Shown in pieces: positions 24,504 to 32,112 of a DNA stretch of 64,000 nucleotides. Made by a program: the position numbers and the translations under genes. The stretch is taken from positions 248,001-312,000 of the forward strand of contig NZ_FQYN01000002.1 in NCBI RefSeq assembly GCF_900141805.1. Direction: 5' to 3'. This DNA comes from Hymenobacter daecheongensis DSM 21074. Lineage in GTDB: Bacteria > Bacteroidota > Bacteroidia > Cytophagales > Hymenobacteraceae. The first letter of the stretch is position 1. Every line of letters begins with the position of its first letter. The notes beneath the pieces were generated by a model. The model did no database searches. It saw only the letters and a list, made by a program, of their open reading frames with translations, and was not told the origin of the DNA.

Positions 24504-24902
24504 ATGCGTATTCTGTTTTCGTTGTTCCTGGTGCTGGTGTTTTTGGGTGGCTGCAAGAAAGAAAGTGACTTGGAAGCGCCCCGCACCCTGCAGGCGCAAA
24601 TACTGGGCCGCACGTGGCTGGAATCCAGGGAGGAAGAAACGGCCGGCAGCGACGTTAAAGTCTTCCGTCCCGAGGGCTACGCCTTCCCGGTTTCCTGGGC
24701 CCGCGACGGGTTCCGCTTCGATGCCGGCAACGTCTTTACCGCCTGCGGCCCCAGCCCCATCGATGGTGTAGACACGGACCCCGGCCGCTGGCTGACCATC
24801 GGCCCCAACAAGTTCCGCATCACGCCCAACACCCACGCCGCCCCCTACACGCTCGAACTGGTTTCCCTCGAAAATGACGTGCTGCGGGTGAAGGTGAAAT
24901 AG
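24504..24902 (+). CDS. Lipoprotein, tandem paralogue 2
   Basis: A 132-residue lipoprotein with lipobox FLGGC (C17). It shares GRTWLESREEE, VKVFRPEGYAFP, RDGFRFD, PIDG and YTLELVSLENDVLRVKVK with the preceding gene (24004-24417). Its last codons and stop (GTG AAA TAG) are provided by the first unit of an octamer repeat array (24894-24941), so the C-terminal VKVK is partly repeat-encoded. Function unknown. Confidence 0.78.
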   Translation: MRILFSLFLVLVFLGGCKKESDLEAPRTLQAQILGRTWLESREEETAGSDVKVFRPEGYAFPVSWARDGFRFDAGNVFTACGPSPIDGVDTDPGRWLTIGPNKFRITPNTHAAPYTLELVSLENDVLRVKVK

Positions 24903-25005
24903 TGAGATGGTGAGATAGTGAGATAGTGAGATGGTGAGTTGACGTGGTGGTGGCGCCAGTGGCGCAATCTGTCCCGGACAACGGGTGAAGTCTTCGAATA
25001 CCCCC

Positions 25006-25040
25006 AAAGCCCTGCCGTATATGCTGCGTCAGGGCTTTTT
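25006..25040 (+). terminator. Terminator hairpin inside octamer element
   Basis: AAAGCCCTG-CCGTATATGCTGCGT-CAGGGCTTTTT: a GC-rich stem followed by five T, downstream of the paralogous lipoprotein pair. Confidence 0.75.
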
Positions 25041-25057
25041 GATGGAAAAGAGTTGGG

Positions 25058-25065
25058 TACATTTG
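25058..25065 (+). promoter_or_regulatory. Bacteroidota -7 box (TACATTTG) inside the repeat element
   Basis: A perfect TAnnTTTG match 72 bases upstream of the EVE gene. TTTG occurs 16 bases further upstream (25038-25041), a shorter spacer than the usual 19-21. The repeat may therefore carry an outward promoter. Confidence 0.4.
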
Positions 25066-25136
25066 AGCCGACGGATTGCGCCACTAGCGCCACCACCACG
25101 TCAACTCACTATCTCACCATTTCACTATTTCACCTT

Positions 25137-25544
25137 ATGCAATACTGGCTCGTAAAATCGGAACCCGGCGCGTATTCCTGGGCTGATTTTGCCCGCGAGG
25201 GCGGCACCGCCTGGACCGGTGTGCGCAACTTTCAGGCCCGCAACTACCTGCAGCAGATGCAGCCCGGCGACCTAGTGCTGTTCTACCACAGCATGACCGA
25301 AAAAGCCGTGGTGGGCCTAGCGGAAGTGGCCGCCGCCGCTGCTCCGGATGCCACCGCCGAGGCCGGCAGCGGCTGGGTGGCCGTGGTGCTGCAGCCCCGG
25401 CAGCCATTGGCGCAGCCTGTGGCCCTGGCCCGCATCAAGCAGGATGCCCGCCTGACCCAGATTGGCCTGCTGCGCCAGTCGCGCCTCTCGGTGATGCCGC
25501 TGCGGGTAGAGGAGTTCGACGTGATTCTGGAGCTGGGCAGCTGA
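25137..25544 (+). CDS. EVE domain protein (PUA-like, modified-base reader family)
   Basis: A 135-residue single-domain protein of the EVE/PUA superfamily. The N-terminus MQYWLVKSEPGAYSWADFAREGGTAWTGVRNFQARN and the segment MQPGDLVLFYHSMTEKAVVGLAEV are highly typical. Family members are thought to read modified bases in DNA or RNA (established for related domains, inferred here). The start codon lies one base after the octamer repeat element. An inverted repeat with terminator character follows (25556-25638). A second modified-base reader family, SRA, is encoded at 32.1 kb. Confidence 0.92.
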   Translation: MQYWLVKSEPGAYSWADFAREGGTAWTGVRNFQARNYLQQMQPGDLVLFYHSMTEKAVVGLAEVAAAAAPDATAEAGSGWVAVVLQPRQPLAQPVALARIKQDARLTQIGLLRQSRLSVMPLRVEEFDVILELGS

Positions 25545-25555
25545 AAGCAGGGCGA

Positions 25556-25638
25556 AAATCCGTTGGGCGACGAGCAAAGCGAGTAGGCGGTGCTGCACGG
25601 TTCGGTCCACTCGCTTTTGCTCGTCGCGCAACGGGTTT
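25556..25638. repeat. Inverted repeat downstream of the EVE gene
   Basis: Arms of about 29 bp (CCGTTGGGCGACGAGCAAAGCGAGT and its near-complement ACTCGCTTTTGCTCGTCGCGCAACGG) with a 24-base centre and a trailing TTTTT on the plus strand. It could act as a terminator; it is not related in sequence to the other palindromes of the window. Confidence 0.7.
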
Positions 25639-25750
25639 TTGCGCTACGGCTTCGGCGGCCGGCCAAAGTGAATTCTGGCCGTAAAAAGTGACTTTACCGC
25701 GGCTTCGTCGTATCTTCCTGTACGCCACCCGGTAAGTGGCATTATCTGCC

Positions 25751-27298
25751 ATGAAACACGTCCTACTCGCATTTTTGCTGTTGTCGGCGGTGGGCTGGCC
25801 GCCGGATGCGCTGGCGCAACGCCGGCACCAACCCAAGCCGCTGCCGCCGGCCAATGCGCCCACTCAATCGGCGCGCCTGGAGCTGTCGCTGGAGGCCTAC
25901 ACCAGCGACGTGCAGGTACAGGTGCTGCCCGACGACAGCAGCGCTGTGCTGCTGGTGGAGCAGGAAAGCCTGGTTTCCCGCCACTCCAAATACAACTTTC
26001 ATAAGCTGGACCACGCGTTGCAGACCAGCTGGACCAAGCCGCTGGAAGTGCCCAAGGACTTTGAGTTCACCAAAATCTGCGCGGAGGAAGCTATGGTGTA
26101 TGCGCTGTTTCAGCGCGGTTCGCAGAGCCATAAGCTCTGGGTAGCCGCCCTGAACAGCCGCACCGGCGAAATCAGCACCACTACCTTCGATACCAAGGTG
26201 AGTGATGAGGTATATGAGTTGAAAGCCCTGGGCGGCAACCTGTTCGTGACGGTGCAGGTGGAGCAGCACGTAACGGTGCTGCTGCTAAATCTGCGCACCG
26301 GCCAGCACCAGTTTCTGCCATCAGTGTACGAGCCGGTTCCCGCCCAACTCACGTTTCTGGCCGATTCGGTCAGCAAGCGGGCTAAGTTCGTGGTCAGCCA
26401 GACGAACGGGGTGAAGTCGCGGCTGCAGGTGAAGCAACTCTCGGCGCAGGGCAAGCTGCTGCGCACCGAATACGTGCAGGCCGCCAGCGACCGGGGCCTG
26501 CTCACGGCCCAGATCAGCCCCGGCGACAGTACCGAGCGGCTGCTTACGGGCACTTACACGTTGCGCGACCCGCGCTATTCGCAGGGCCTGTTTGCAACCG
26601 ATCTGGCCGCCGGCGTTACGCCCACCGGGGCCCGCGAGTCGTTGCGCTTCTACGATTTTTTCAATTTCAAGCACTTCTTCGACTTCATGCACCCGGCCCG
26701 CGAGGCGCGGTTTCGGCAGCGCGGGGCGCGGCGGCGCGCCACGGCGGGCCAGTTTCGGCTGCACTACCGCTTGCTGATGCACGACCTGCTGCCGTTCCAG
26801 AATGGCTACGTGCTGGTAGCGGAGGTGTATTATCCGCACTACCGCTACGACTCGTATGGCTATAGCTACATGATGAGCCCGGTGCGCAGCTTCGACGGCT
26901 ACCGCACGACGCAGGCCATCATCTGCGGCTTCGACCGCCACGGCAACCTGCTCTGGGACAATAATTTCGTGCTGAAAGACGTGCAGCACACCGACCTACT
27001 GGAAACCGTGCGCCTGCGCCCGCTGCCCGACGGCAAGCGCCTGGCCCTGGCCTACCTCGACGACGACCAGATCCGCTATAAGATTATCGACCGCACCGCG
27101 CCCTCGCCCAACGACCTGAGCGTGCCCATCCAGACCGCGCCCGCCACCACGGCCAAAGAGCAGGGCACTTCTACCCGAAATGCCGGGATGCTGGCCTGGT
27201 ACGGCAACCGCTTTCTGGCCTATGGCTACCAGCACGTGCGCGTGGATGGCGGCCGCGACCGGGACGTGTTTTTTCTCAACACGGTGGCGTTTGAATAA
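25751..27298 (+). CDS. Secreted protein, unknown function
   Basis: A 515-residue exported protein with signal peptide (MKHVLLAFLLLSAVGWPPDALAQ). I recognise no family. The body repeats short segments in which strands alternate with polar turns (for example VQVLPDDSSAVLLVEQESLVS, GFDRHGNLLWDNNFVLKD and LRPLPDGKRLALAYLDDDQIRYKI), suggesting a beta-propeller-like architecture. A tyrosine-rich stretch YYPHYRYDSYGYSYM lies near residue 360. ATG 25751 is chosen over a GTG 15 bases upstream. Confidence 0.7.
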   Translation: MKHVLLAFLLLSAVGWPPDALAQRRHQPKPLPPANAPTQSARLELSLEAYTSDVQVQVLPDDSSAVLLVEQESLVSRHSKYNFHKLDHALQTSWTKPLEVPKDFEFTKICAEEAMVYALFQRGSQSHKLWVAALNSRTGEISTTTFDTKVSDEVYELKALGGNLFVTVQVEQHVTVLLLNLRTGQHQFLPSVYEPVPAQLTFLADSVSKRAKFVVSQTNGVKSRLQVKQLSAQGKLLRTEYVQAASDRGLLTAQISPGDSTERLLTGTYTLRDPRYSQGLFATDLAAGVTPTGARESLRFYDFFNFKHFFDFMHPAREARFRQRGARRRATAGQFRLHYRLLMHDLLPFQNGYVLVAEVYYPHYRYDSYGYSYMMSPVRSFDGYRTTQAIICGFDRHGNLLWDNNFVLKDVQHTDLLETVRLRPLPDGKRLALAYLDDDQIRYKIIDRTAPSPNDLSVPIQTAPATTAKEQGTSTRNAGMLAWYGNRFLAYGYQHVRVDGGRDRDVFFLNTVAFE

Positions 27299-27364
27299 GC
27301 CAACGGCGGGCCCGCATCTGCGTAGAGGGAGAGAAATTTCTGATTTTTTTCCTCTCTTCGCCCT

Positions 27365-27922
27365 ATGAAAACCCGCTTTTTGACTTTCCTGGCTCTGGTA
27401 GCGCTGCTGGCAGCCACCAGCTGCCGCAGCGCCGGCCCCGGCCAGCCCGCCAAAACCGTCGATCAGTTTTTCCGCAAATATGAAGGCCGCTCCGGCTTCA
27501 AAGTCAACGACTGGTCGGCGGGCTTTACTACCCGGCTGCTGCTGCTGAAGCTGGGCAGCCTGGGCGGCGACAACTCCGTGACGCAGGCCCTGTCGGCGGT
27601 GCGTAGCGTGAAGGTTCTCACCTTCGTGCCCTCATCGGGCAGCGCCCGCCAGCTGGTGGCCGAGGGTCTGAATAAGGAAGTGGACGGTCTGCTGGCCAGT
27701 GAGCGGTATACGCCCCTGCCCGCCAGTGAAGCCGGCACCGCCAAGATGCGCTACGCCGCCCGCCAGCAGGGCGACAAAGTGCAGGAAGTGGTAGCCACCG
27801 GCAACGTCGATGGGGCGCCCGAATCGTTTATGATGGTCGCCGTTTCCGGCAATTTCACGCAGGAGCAGCTGCAGCAGCTGATTAAGTTTTTGCCGAAGGT
27901 GAAAAGCGAGATGGGCCAGTAA
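27365..27922 (+). CDS. DUF4252 domain lipoprotein
   Basis: A 185-residue lipoprotein with lipobox LAATSC (C20). The body (VDQFFRKYEGRSGFKVNDWSAGF..., LTFVPSSGSARQLVAEGL, VDGLLASERYTPLPASEAGTAKMRYAARQQGDKVQEVVATG, and the C-terminal LQQLIKFLPKVKSE) fits DUF4252, a Bacteroidota family of unknown function. It lies 66 bases after the previous gene and may be co-transcribed with it. A nested palindrome follows. Confidence 0.88.
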   Translation: MKTRFLTFLALVALLAATSCRSAGPGQPAKTVDQFFRKYEGRSGFKVNDWSAGFTTRLLLLKLGSLGGDNSVTQALSAVRSVKVLTFVPSSGSARQLVAEGLNKEVDGLLASERYTPLPASEAGTAKMRYAARQQGDKVQEVVATGNVDGAPESFMMVAVSGNFTQEQLQQLIKFLPKVKSEMGQ

Positions 27923-27957
27923 GGAGTGTTGGTTGCTGCGTCGGCTGTGCTCCTGTC

Positions 27958-28123
27958 TCGTCTGTCATCCTGAGCAAAGCGAAGGACCTTCTTCTTCGGC
28001 TATTACAACTGTCATTCAACGCACAAAGCCCTTTACCACGTAACGGTAAAGGGCTTTGCTCATTTAAAAAGGCTGCTCATTTAACGGAGGAAGGTCCTTC
28101 GCTTTGCTCAGGATGACAGACGA
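27958..28123. repeat. Nested palindromic element (TGTCATCCTGAGCAAAGCG arms), copy 1
   Basis: Outer arms of 34 bp are perfect inverted copies (TCGTCTGTCATCCTGAGCAA... at 27958-27991 and complement at 28090-28123). The inner hairpin CAAAGCCCTTTACC/GGTAAAGGGCTTTG is at 28024-28058. A second copy with the same inner hairpin is at 37111-37284. It lies between convergent genes and reaches close to the stop of pepP. Confidence 0.85.
28024..28058. terminator. Bidirectional terminator-like hairpin
   Basis: A perfect 14-bp stem CAAAGCCCTTTACC with complement, loop ACGTAAC, between the convergent DUF4252 and aminopeptidase genes. Confidence 0.7.
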
Positions 28124-28139
28124 CTTTGGCAGGCATCTG

Positions 28140-29438
28140 CTAAGCCCGTGCCTCGCGCATCAGGCGCTCGATGTCGTCGGCTTCGAGTGGGATGTTCTTC
28201 ATCAGGTCGTCGTTGCCGGTTTTGGTGATGAGAATGTCGTTTTCGAGGCGGATGCCGAGGCCTTCTTCCCGGATGTAGATGCCCGGCTCGCAGGTATACA
28301 CCATGCCTGGCTCGAAGGTGCGGTACTTGAAGCCCACATCGTGCACGTCGAGGCCGAGGTAGTGGCTGGTGCCGTGCATGAAGTACTTTTTGTAGAGCGG
28401 CGCGGCCGGGTCCTGATTCTTTACGTCGTTGGCATTGAGCAAATCGAGCCCAATCAGCTCCTGCTCCATGGTGCGGCCTACTTCGGCGTGGTAGTCCTCG
28501 ATGTTGTTGCCGGCCACGAGGCGGGAGGTGGCGAACTTCATCACGCGCAAAACGGCCTCGTACACGGCGCGCTGGCGCTTGGTGAAGGTGCCGTTCACGG
28601 GGATGGAGCGCGACAAGTCGGCGGCGTAGTTGGCGTATTCGGCCCCGAAATCCATCAGAATCACGTCGCCGTCCTTGCATTCGCGGTCATTGCTCACGTA
28701 GTGCAGAATGCAGGCATTGGCCCCCGAGGCGAGGATGCTGCCGTAGGCCGGGCCGCGGCTACGGTTGCGCAGAAACTCGTGGTACAGCTCGGCCTCAATC
28801 TCATATTCCCACACGCCGGGCCGCACGAAGCCCAGCACGCGGCGGAAGGCTTTTTCGGTGATGTCGGCGGCCTGCTGCATCAGCCGGATTTCCTCGGGGC
28901 TCTTGATGGCCCGCAGCTGGTGCAGCAGCGGGGCCGCGCGGCGGTACTGGTGCAGGGGATACTCGGCGCGCAGCTCGCGGCCCAGGCGGGCATCGCGGGT
29001 TTCGACCTCCACCACGGCCCGAATGTGCTCATTGGAATTTAGATACACGTTTTCGGCCTCATTCATGAGGGCCGGCAGCACCTGCTTAAAGGAGTCGAGC
29101 CACATGATGGTGGGCACGCCCGATTGGACGCGGGCTTCGTCTTTGGTCAGCTTGTAGCCTTCCCACACCAGAATATGGTCGCTGGTTTCCTTCAAAAACA
29201 GGATTTCGCGGTACTGGGGCAGCCGGGCATCGGGGAAGATGACGAGGATGCTCTCTTCCTGATCCACGCCCGAGAGATAGAACAGGTCGTTGTTCTGGCG
29301 GAAGGGCATGGTGCCGTCGGCGTTGGTCGGCAGCACATCATTCGAGTGGAAGATGGCCAGCGAGGCCGGCGGCAGCAGCTGCGTGAAATTGCGGCGGTTC
29401 TGGATGAACAGGTCGGGCGAGATGGAGCCGTAGCGCAT
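28140..29438 (-). CDS. pepP: Xaa-Pro aminopeptidase (aminopeptidase P family)
   Basis: An M24B metallopeptidase removing N-terminal residues that precede proline; cytosolic. The 432-residue product has an N-terminal creatinase-like domain (to about 170) and a pita-bread catalytic domain with metal ligands in LMDFGAEYANYAADLSRS (two Asp), HGTSHYLGLDVHDVG (His) and the C-terminal glutamates in TCEPGIYIREEGLGIRLEND. I chose ATG 29438 because the frame upstream is arginine/serine-rich and unlike the family. It converges with the DUF4252 gene across a nested palindrome. Confidence 0.94.
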   Translation of the reverse strand: MRYGSISPDLFIQNRRNFTQLLPPASLAIFHSNDVLPTNADGTMPFRQNNDLFYLSGVDQEESILVIFPDARLPQYREILFLKETSDHILVWEGYKLTKDEARVQSGVPTIMWLDSFKQVLPALMNEAENVYLNSNEHIRAVVEVETRDARLGRELRAEYPLHQYRRAAPLLHQLRAIKSPEEIRLMQQAADITEKAFRRVLGFVRPGVWEYEIEAELYHEFLRNRSRGPAYGSILASGANACILHYVSNDRECKDGDVILMDFGAEYANYAADLSRSIPVNGTFTKRQRAVYEAVLRVMKFATSRLVAGNNIEDYHAEVGRTMEQELIGLDLLNANDVKNQDPAAPLYKKYFMHGTSHYLGLDVHDVGFKYRTFEPGMVYTCEPGIYIREEGLGIRLENDILITKTGNDDLMKNIPLEADDIERLMREARA

Positions 29439-29574
29439 AGAGTAGGCTTGGGGTGAAAGACGAGAGACGCGCCGGGCGCGGGCGGGCTGCAAGTTAAACG
29501 AAAGCCGCGCAGAAGGAAGCCAACGCACCTTTTTGCCAAACCAAGCCGCGCACGGATTACCGCCGCCGCCTGCG

Positions 29575-29582
29575 TAGTTTTG
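29575..29582 (+). promoter_or_regulatory. Bacteroidota -7 box (TAGTTTTG)
   Basis: A perfect TAnnTTTG match 21 bases upstream of the second GT9 gene, predicting a short leader of about 14 nt. Confidence 0.55.
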
Positions 29583-29602
29583 CGCCCCGCTCCCACCCGC
29601 CT

Positions 29603-30661
29603 ATGCCCGCCCCCTTGCCCAGCTCCCGCGCCGTCCTGCTGATTCAGACCGCTTTCATCGGCGACGTGATCCTGGCTACGGCCTTGCTGGAGCGCCTGCA
29701 CCAGACGGAGCCCGACACGCCCGTGGATTTTCTGGTGCGCAAGGGCAACGAGGGCCTGCTTCAAAACCACCCTCACGTGCGCCGGGTGCTGATCTGGGAC
29801 AAGAAGCACGACAAATACCGGGGCCTGTGGCGGCTGCTCCAGCAAATCCGCGCCACCGGCTACGACCGGGTTATCACGCTGCAGCGCTTCGCCTCCACCG
29901 GCTTTCTCACCGCCTTTTCCGGGGCCCGGCAGCGGGTGGGGTTCGATAAAAACCCGTTTGCCTTCCGCTTCACCCGCGTGGTGCCGCACGTCATCGACGT
30001 TGGCGTGCATGAGGTGTCGCGCAACCTACACCTGCTCGATCCGGCGGCCGAGCTGGCCCTCACCCCGCCCCGCCTCTACCCCACCCCCGCCGACGAAGCC
30101 GCCGCCGCGCCCTACGCCGCCGCGGGGCCGTATCTGTGCATCGCGCCTACGTCGGTGTGGTTCACCAAGCAGTTTCCCGAAGAGCAATGGGTGAAGCTGC
30201 TGCGGGCCCTGCCGCCGCACTATACGGTGTATCTGCTAGGCGGCCCACCCGATGCCGAGGCCTGCGCCCGCCTGCTGGCGGCCAGCGGCCGGCCCGGCGT
30301 CATCAACCTGGCGGGCCAGCTTTCGCTGCTGGCTTCGGCCGCCCTGATGCGCGGCGCCGTGCTGAACTACGTGAACGACTCGGCTCCGATGCACCTGTGC
30401 TCGGCCGTGGGTGCGCCTACGTGCGCGGTGTATTGCTCCACGGTGCCGTTTTTCGGGTTCGGGCCGCTCAGCCCGTTTTCGCGGGTAGTTGAGCTGATGG
30501 AAGAGCTGGACTGCCGCCCCTGCGGCCTGCACGGCTACCGCAAGTGCCCGCTCGGCCATTTTTACTGCGCCCACGGCATTGAAACCAGCCAGCTGCTGGC
30601 CGCGTTGGCTGAGGCGGAGCAAACCCCTCCCCAACCCCTCCCCAAAAGGGAGGGGCTCTAG
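29603..30661 (+). CDS. Glycosyltransferase family 9 (heptosyltransferase-like), second copy
   Basis: A 352-residue GT-B enzyme. The N-terminus AVLLIQTAFIGDVILATALLERLH and the donor-site region APTSVWFTKQFPEEQW and NYVNDSAPMHLCSAVGAPT are typical of ADP-heptose LPS heptosyltransferases. It shares the cysteine-rich tail LDCRPCGLHGYRKCPLGHFYC with the GT9 at 21 kb but is otherwise clearly different. The final residues TPPQPLPKREGL and the TAG stop are encoded by the left arm of a palindromic repeat (30621-30782), so the natural C-terminus was probably replaced or extended by the insertion. Confidence 0.9.
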   Translation: MPAPLPSSRAVLLIQTAFIGDVILATALLERLHQTEPDTPVDFLVRKGNEGLLQNHPHVRRVLIWDKKHDKYRGLWRLLQQIRATGYDRVITLQRFASTGFLTAFSGARQRVGFDKNPFAFRFTRVVPHVIDVGVHEVSRNLHLLDPAAELALTPPRLYPTPADEAAAAPYAAAGPYLCIAPTSVWFTKQFPEEQWVKLLRALPPHYTVYLLGGPPDAEACARLLAASGRPGVINLAGQLSLLASAALMRGAVLNYVNDSAPMHLCSAVGAPTCAVYCSTVPFFGFGPLSPFSRVVELMEELDCRPCGLHGYRKCPLGHFYCAHGIETSQLLAALAEAEQTPPQPLPKREGL

Positions 30662-30782
30662 CTTTTTAGTTTCTAAATTTTAGAGTTGGAGCTGATCCGC
30701 ACATCGGAGTCATAGCCTTTACTAGTTTCTAAAATTTAGAGCTAGAGCCCCTCCCTTTTGGGGAGGGGTTGGGGAGGGGTTG
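30621..30782. repeat. Palindromic element with CCCCTCCCC arms
   Basis: The left arm (AACCCCTCCCC twice, then AAAAGGGAGGGGCTCTAG) and the right arm (CTAGAGCCCCTCCCTTTTGGGGAGGGGTTGGGGAGGGGTT) are inverted copies. In the middle are smaller inverted pieces TAGTTTCTAAATTTTAGAG and TAGTTTCTAAAATTTAGAG (direct-like). The left arm encodes the last residues and stop codon of the GT9 gene. The element ends three bases before a TACCTTTG promoter match. Confidence 0.8.
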
Positions 30783-30784
30783 CG

Positions 30785-30792
30785 TACCTTTG
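30785..30792 (+). promoter_or_regulatory. Bacteroidota -7 box (TACCTTTG)
   Basis: A perfect TAnnTTTG match 87 bases upstream of the M16 peptidase gene, just outside the CCCCTCCCC element. Confidence 0.5.
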
Positions 30793-30878
30793 CAACCGCC
30801 GGCCGGCCTGGCTGGTTATAGGGGCGGGGGCGGCTGTTGCCACGGCCCGAAGCCCTCAAGACCCCAAGACCCCACCGA

Positions 30879-32111
30879 ATGTCTGATTACGATCTGCACG
30901 AATACCCCAACGGGATTCGGCTGCTGCATAAACAAGTTCCGCACACCAAAATCGCGCACTGCGGCTTCCTGCTCGACATTGGCTCGCGCGATGAAAAGCC
31001 CCACCAGCAGGGGCTGGCGCATTTCTGGGAGCACATGGCCTTCAAGGGCACCGAGAAGCGCCGCTCCTTTCATATCCTGAACCGGCTGGAAACCGTGGGC
31101 GGCGAGTTGAACGCCTACACCACCAAGGAGAAAATCAGCTTCTACGCCTCGCTGCTCAGCACCCACTTCGAGCGGGCCTTCGAGCTGCTGACCGATCTAA
31201 CCTTCAACTCCGTGTTTCCAGAGCGCGAAATCGAGAAGGAGCGCACCGTGATTCTGGAGGAGATGAGCATGTATAAGGATGCGCCCGAAGACGCCATTAT
31301 CGACGAGTTCGACACGGTAGTGTACGGCCAGCATTCTTTGGGCCACAACATTCTGGGCACCCGTCAGAGCGTCACGGACTTCCAGCAGGCCGATTTTCAC
31401 CAGTTTCTGGCCGAGAACGTGCGTACCGACCGGCTGGTATTTTCGTCCGTCAGCAACCTGCCCTTTGCCGAGGTGAAGCGCCTGGCCGATAAGTACCTGG
31501 CCCCGCTGCCGGCCCGGCTGGGGGCGCGGCCTCGCCTGGCCTTCAGCGGCTACCAGCGCACCGAGCAGCTGGAGCGCCGGCCCATCACGCAGGCCCATTG
31601 CCTCATTGGCGGCCCGGCCTACGGCATCAAAGATGAGCGGCGGGTGCCGTTTTTCATGCTGAACAACATTCTGGGCGGCCCCGGTATGAACTCGCGCCTG
31701 AACATGGGCGTGCGCGAAAAGCACGGCCTCGTGTATTCCATCGACTCTACTTACAGCCCCTACACCGACACGGGCCTGTTCGGCATTTACTTCGGCACCG
31801 AGAAAAGCCAGGTGAAGCGCACCATTGGGCTGGTGCAGAAGGAGCTGAAGCTGCTGCGCGAAAAGCCACTGGGCACCAGCCAGCTGCACACCGCCAAAGA
31901 GCAGCTGATGGGTCAGTTGGCCATGGCCGAGGAAAGCAACGGCGGCATGATGCAGCTGCTCAGCAAAAGCACCCTGGACCTGGGTCACGTCGAGTCCATC
32001 AACGAAATCTTCGCCCGCATCCGCCGGATTTCGGCTGCGGAGCTGTGCGCGCTGGCCAATGAGGTGCTGCACGAGGACAATCTGAGTGTGCTGCAGTACG
32101 TGCCGGAGTAG
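30879..32111 (+). CDS. M16-family zinc metallopeptidase
   Basis: A 410-residue processing-peptidase-like protein (M16). The inverted zinc motif HFWEH (H48-H52) and the distal glutamate in EREIEKERTVILEEM are present, so it is probably active; the R/Y pair lies in the C-terminal half (GVREKHGLVYSIDSTYSPYTDTG). It forms the full two-domain half of the typical enzyme. Cellular substrate unknown; cytosolic since no signal peptide is seen. The SRA gene begins two bases after its stop, which implies translational coupling. Confidence 0.93.
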   Translation: MSDYDLHEYPNGIRLLHKQVPHTKIAHCGFLLDIGSRDEKPHQQGLAHFWEHMAFKGTEKRRSFHILNRLETVGGELNAYTTKEKISFYASLLSTHFERAFELLTDLTFNSVFPEREIEKERTVILEEMSMYKDAPEDAIIDEFDTVVYGQHSLGHNILGTRQSVTDFQQADFHQFLAENVRTDRLVFSSVSNLPFAEVKRLADKYLAPLPARLGARPRLAFSGYQRTEQLERRPITQAHCLIGGPAYGIKDERRVPFFMLNNILGGPGMNSRLNMGVREKHGLVYSIDSTYSPYTDTGLFGIYFGTEKSQVKRTIGLVQKELKLLREKPLGTSQLHTAKEQLMGQLAMAEESNGGMMQLLSKSTLDLGHVESINEIFARIRRISAAELCALANEVLHEDNLSVLQYVPE

Positions 32112-32112
32112 G

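Larger units (their letters stand above)
24891..25136. repeat. Octamer-array palindromic element, copy 2 (with internal terminator and promoter match)
   Basis: Six GTGARATR units (24894-24941) face four inverted TCACYATY units (25106-25136, ending CACCTT). Inside are inverted arms GACGTGGTGGTGGCGCCAGTGGCGCAATC and complement, then a hairpin AAAGCCCTG...CAGGGCTTTTT (25006-25040), then TACATTTG (25058-25065), a perfect -7 box pointing at the EVE gene. It supplies the stop codon of the upstream lipoprotein and ends one base before the EVE start codon. Its inner part resembles the element at 1700-1851. Confidence 0.85.
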
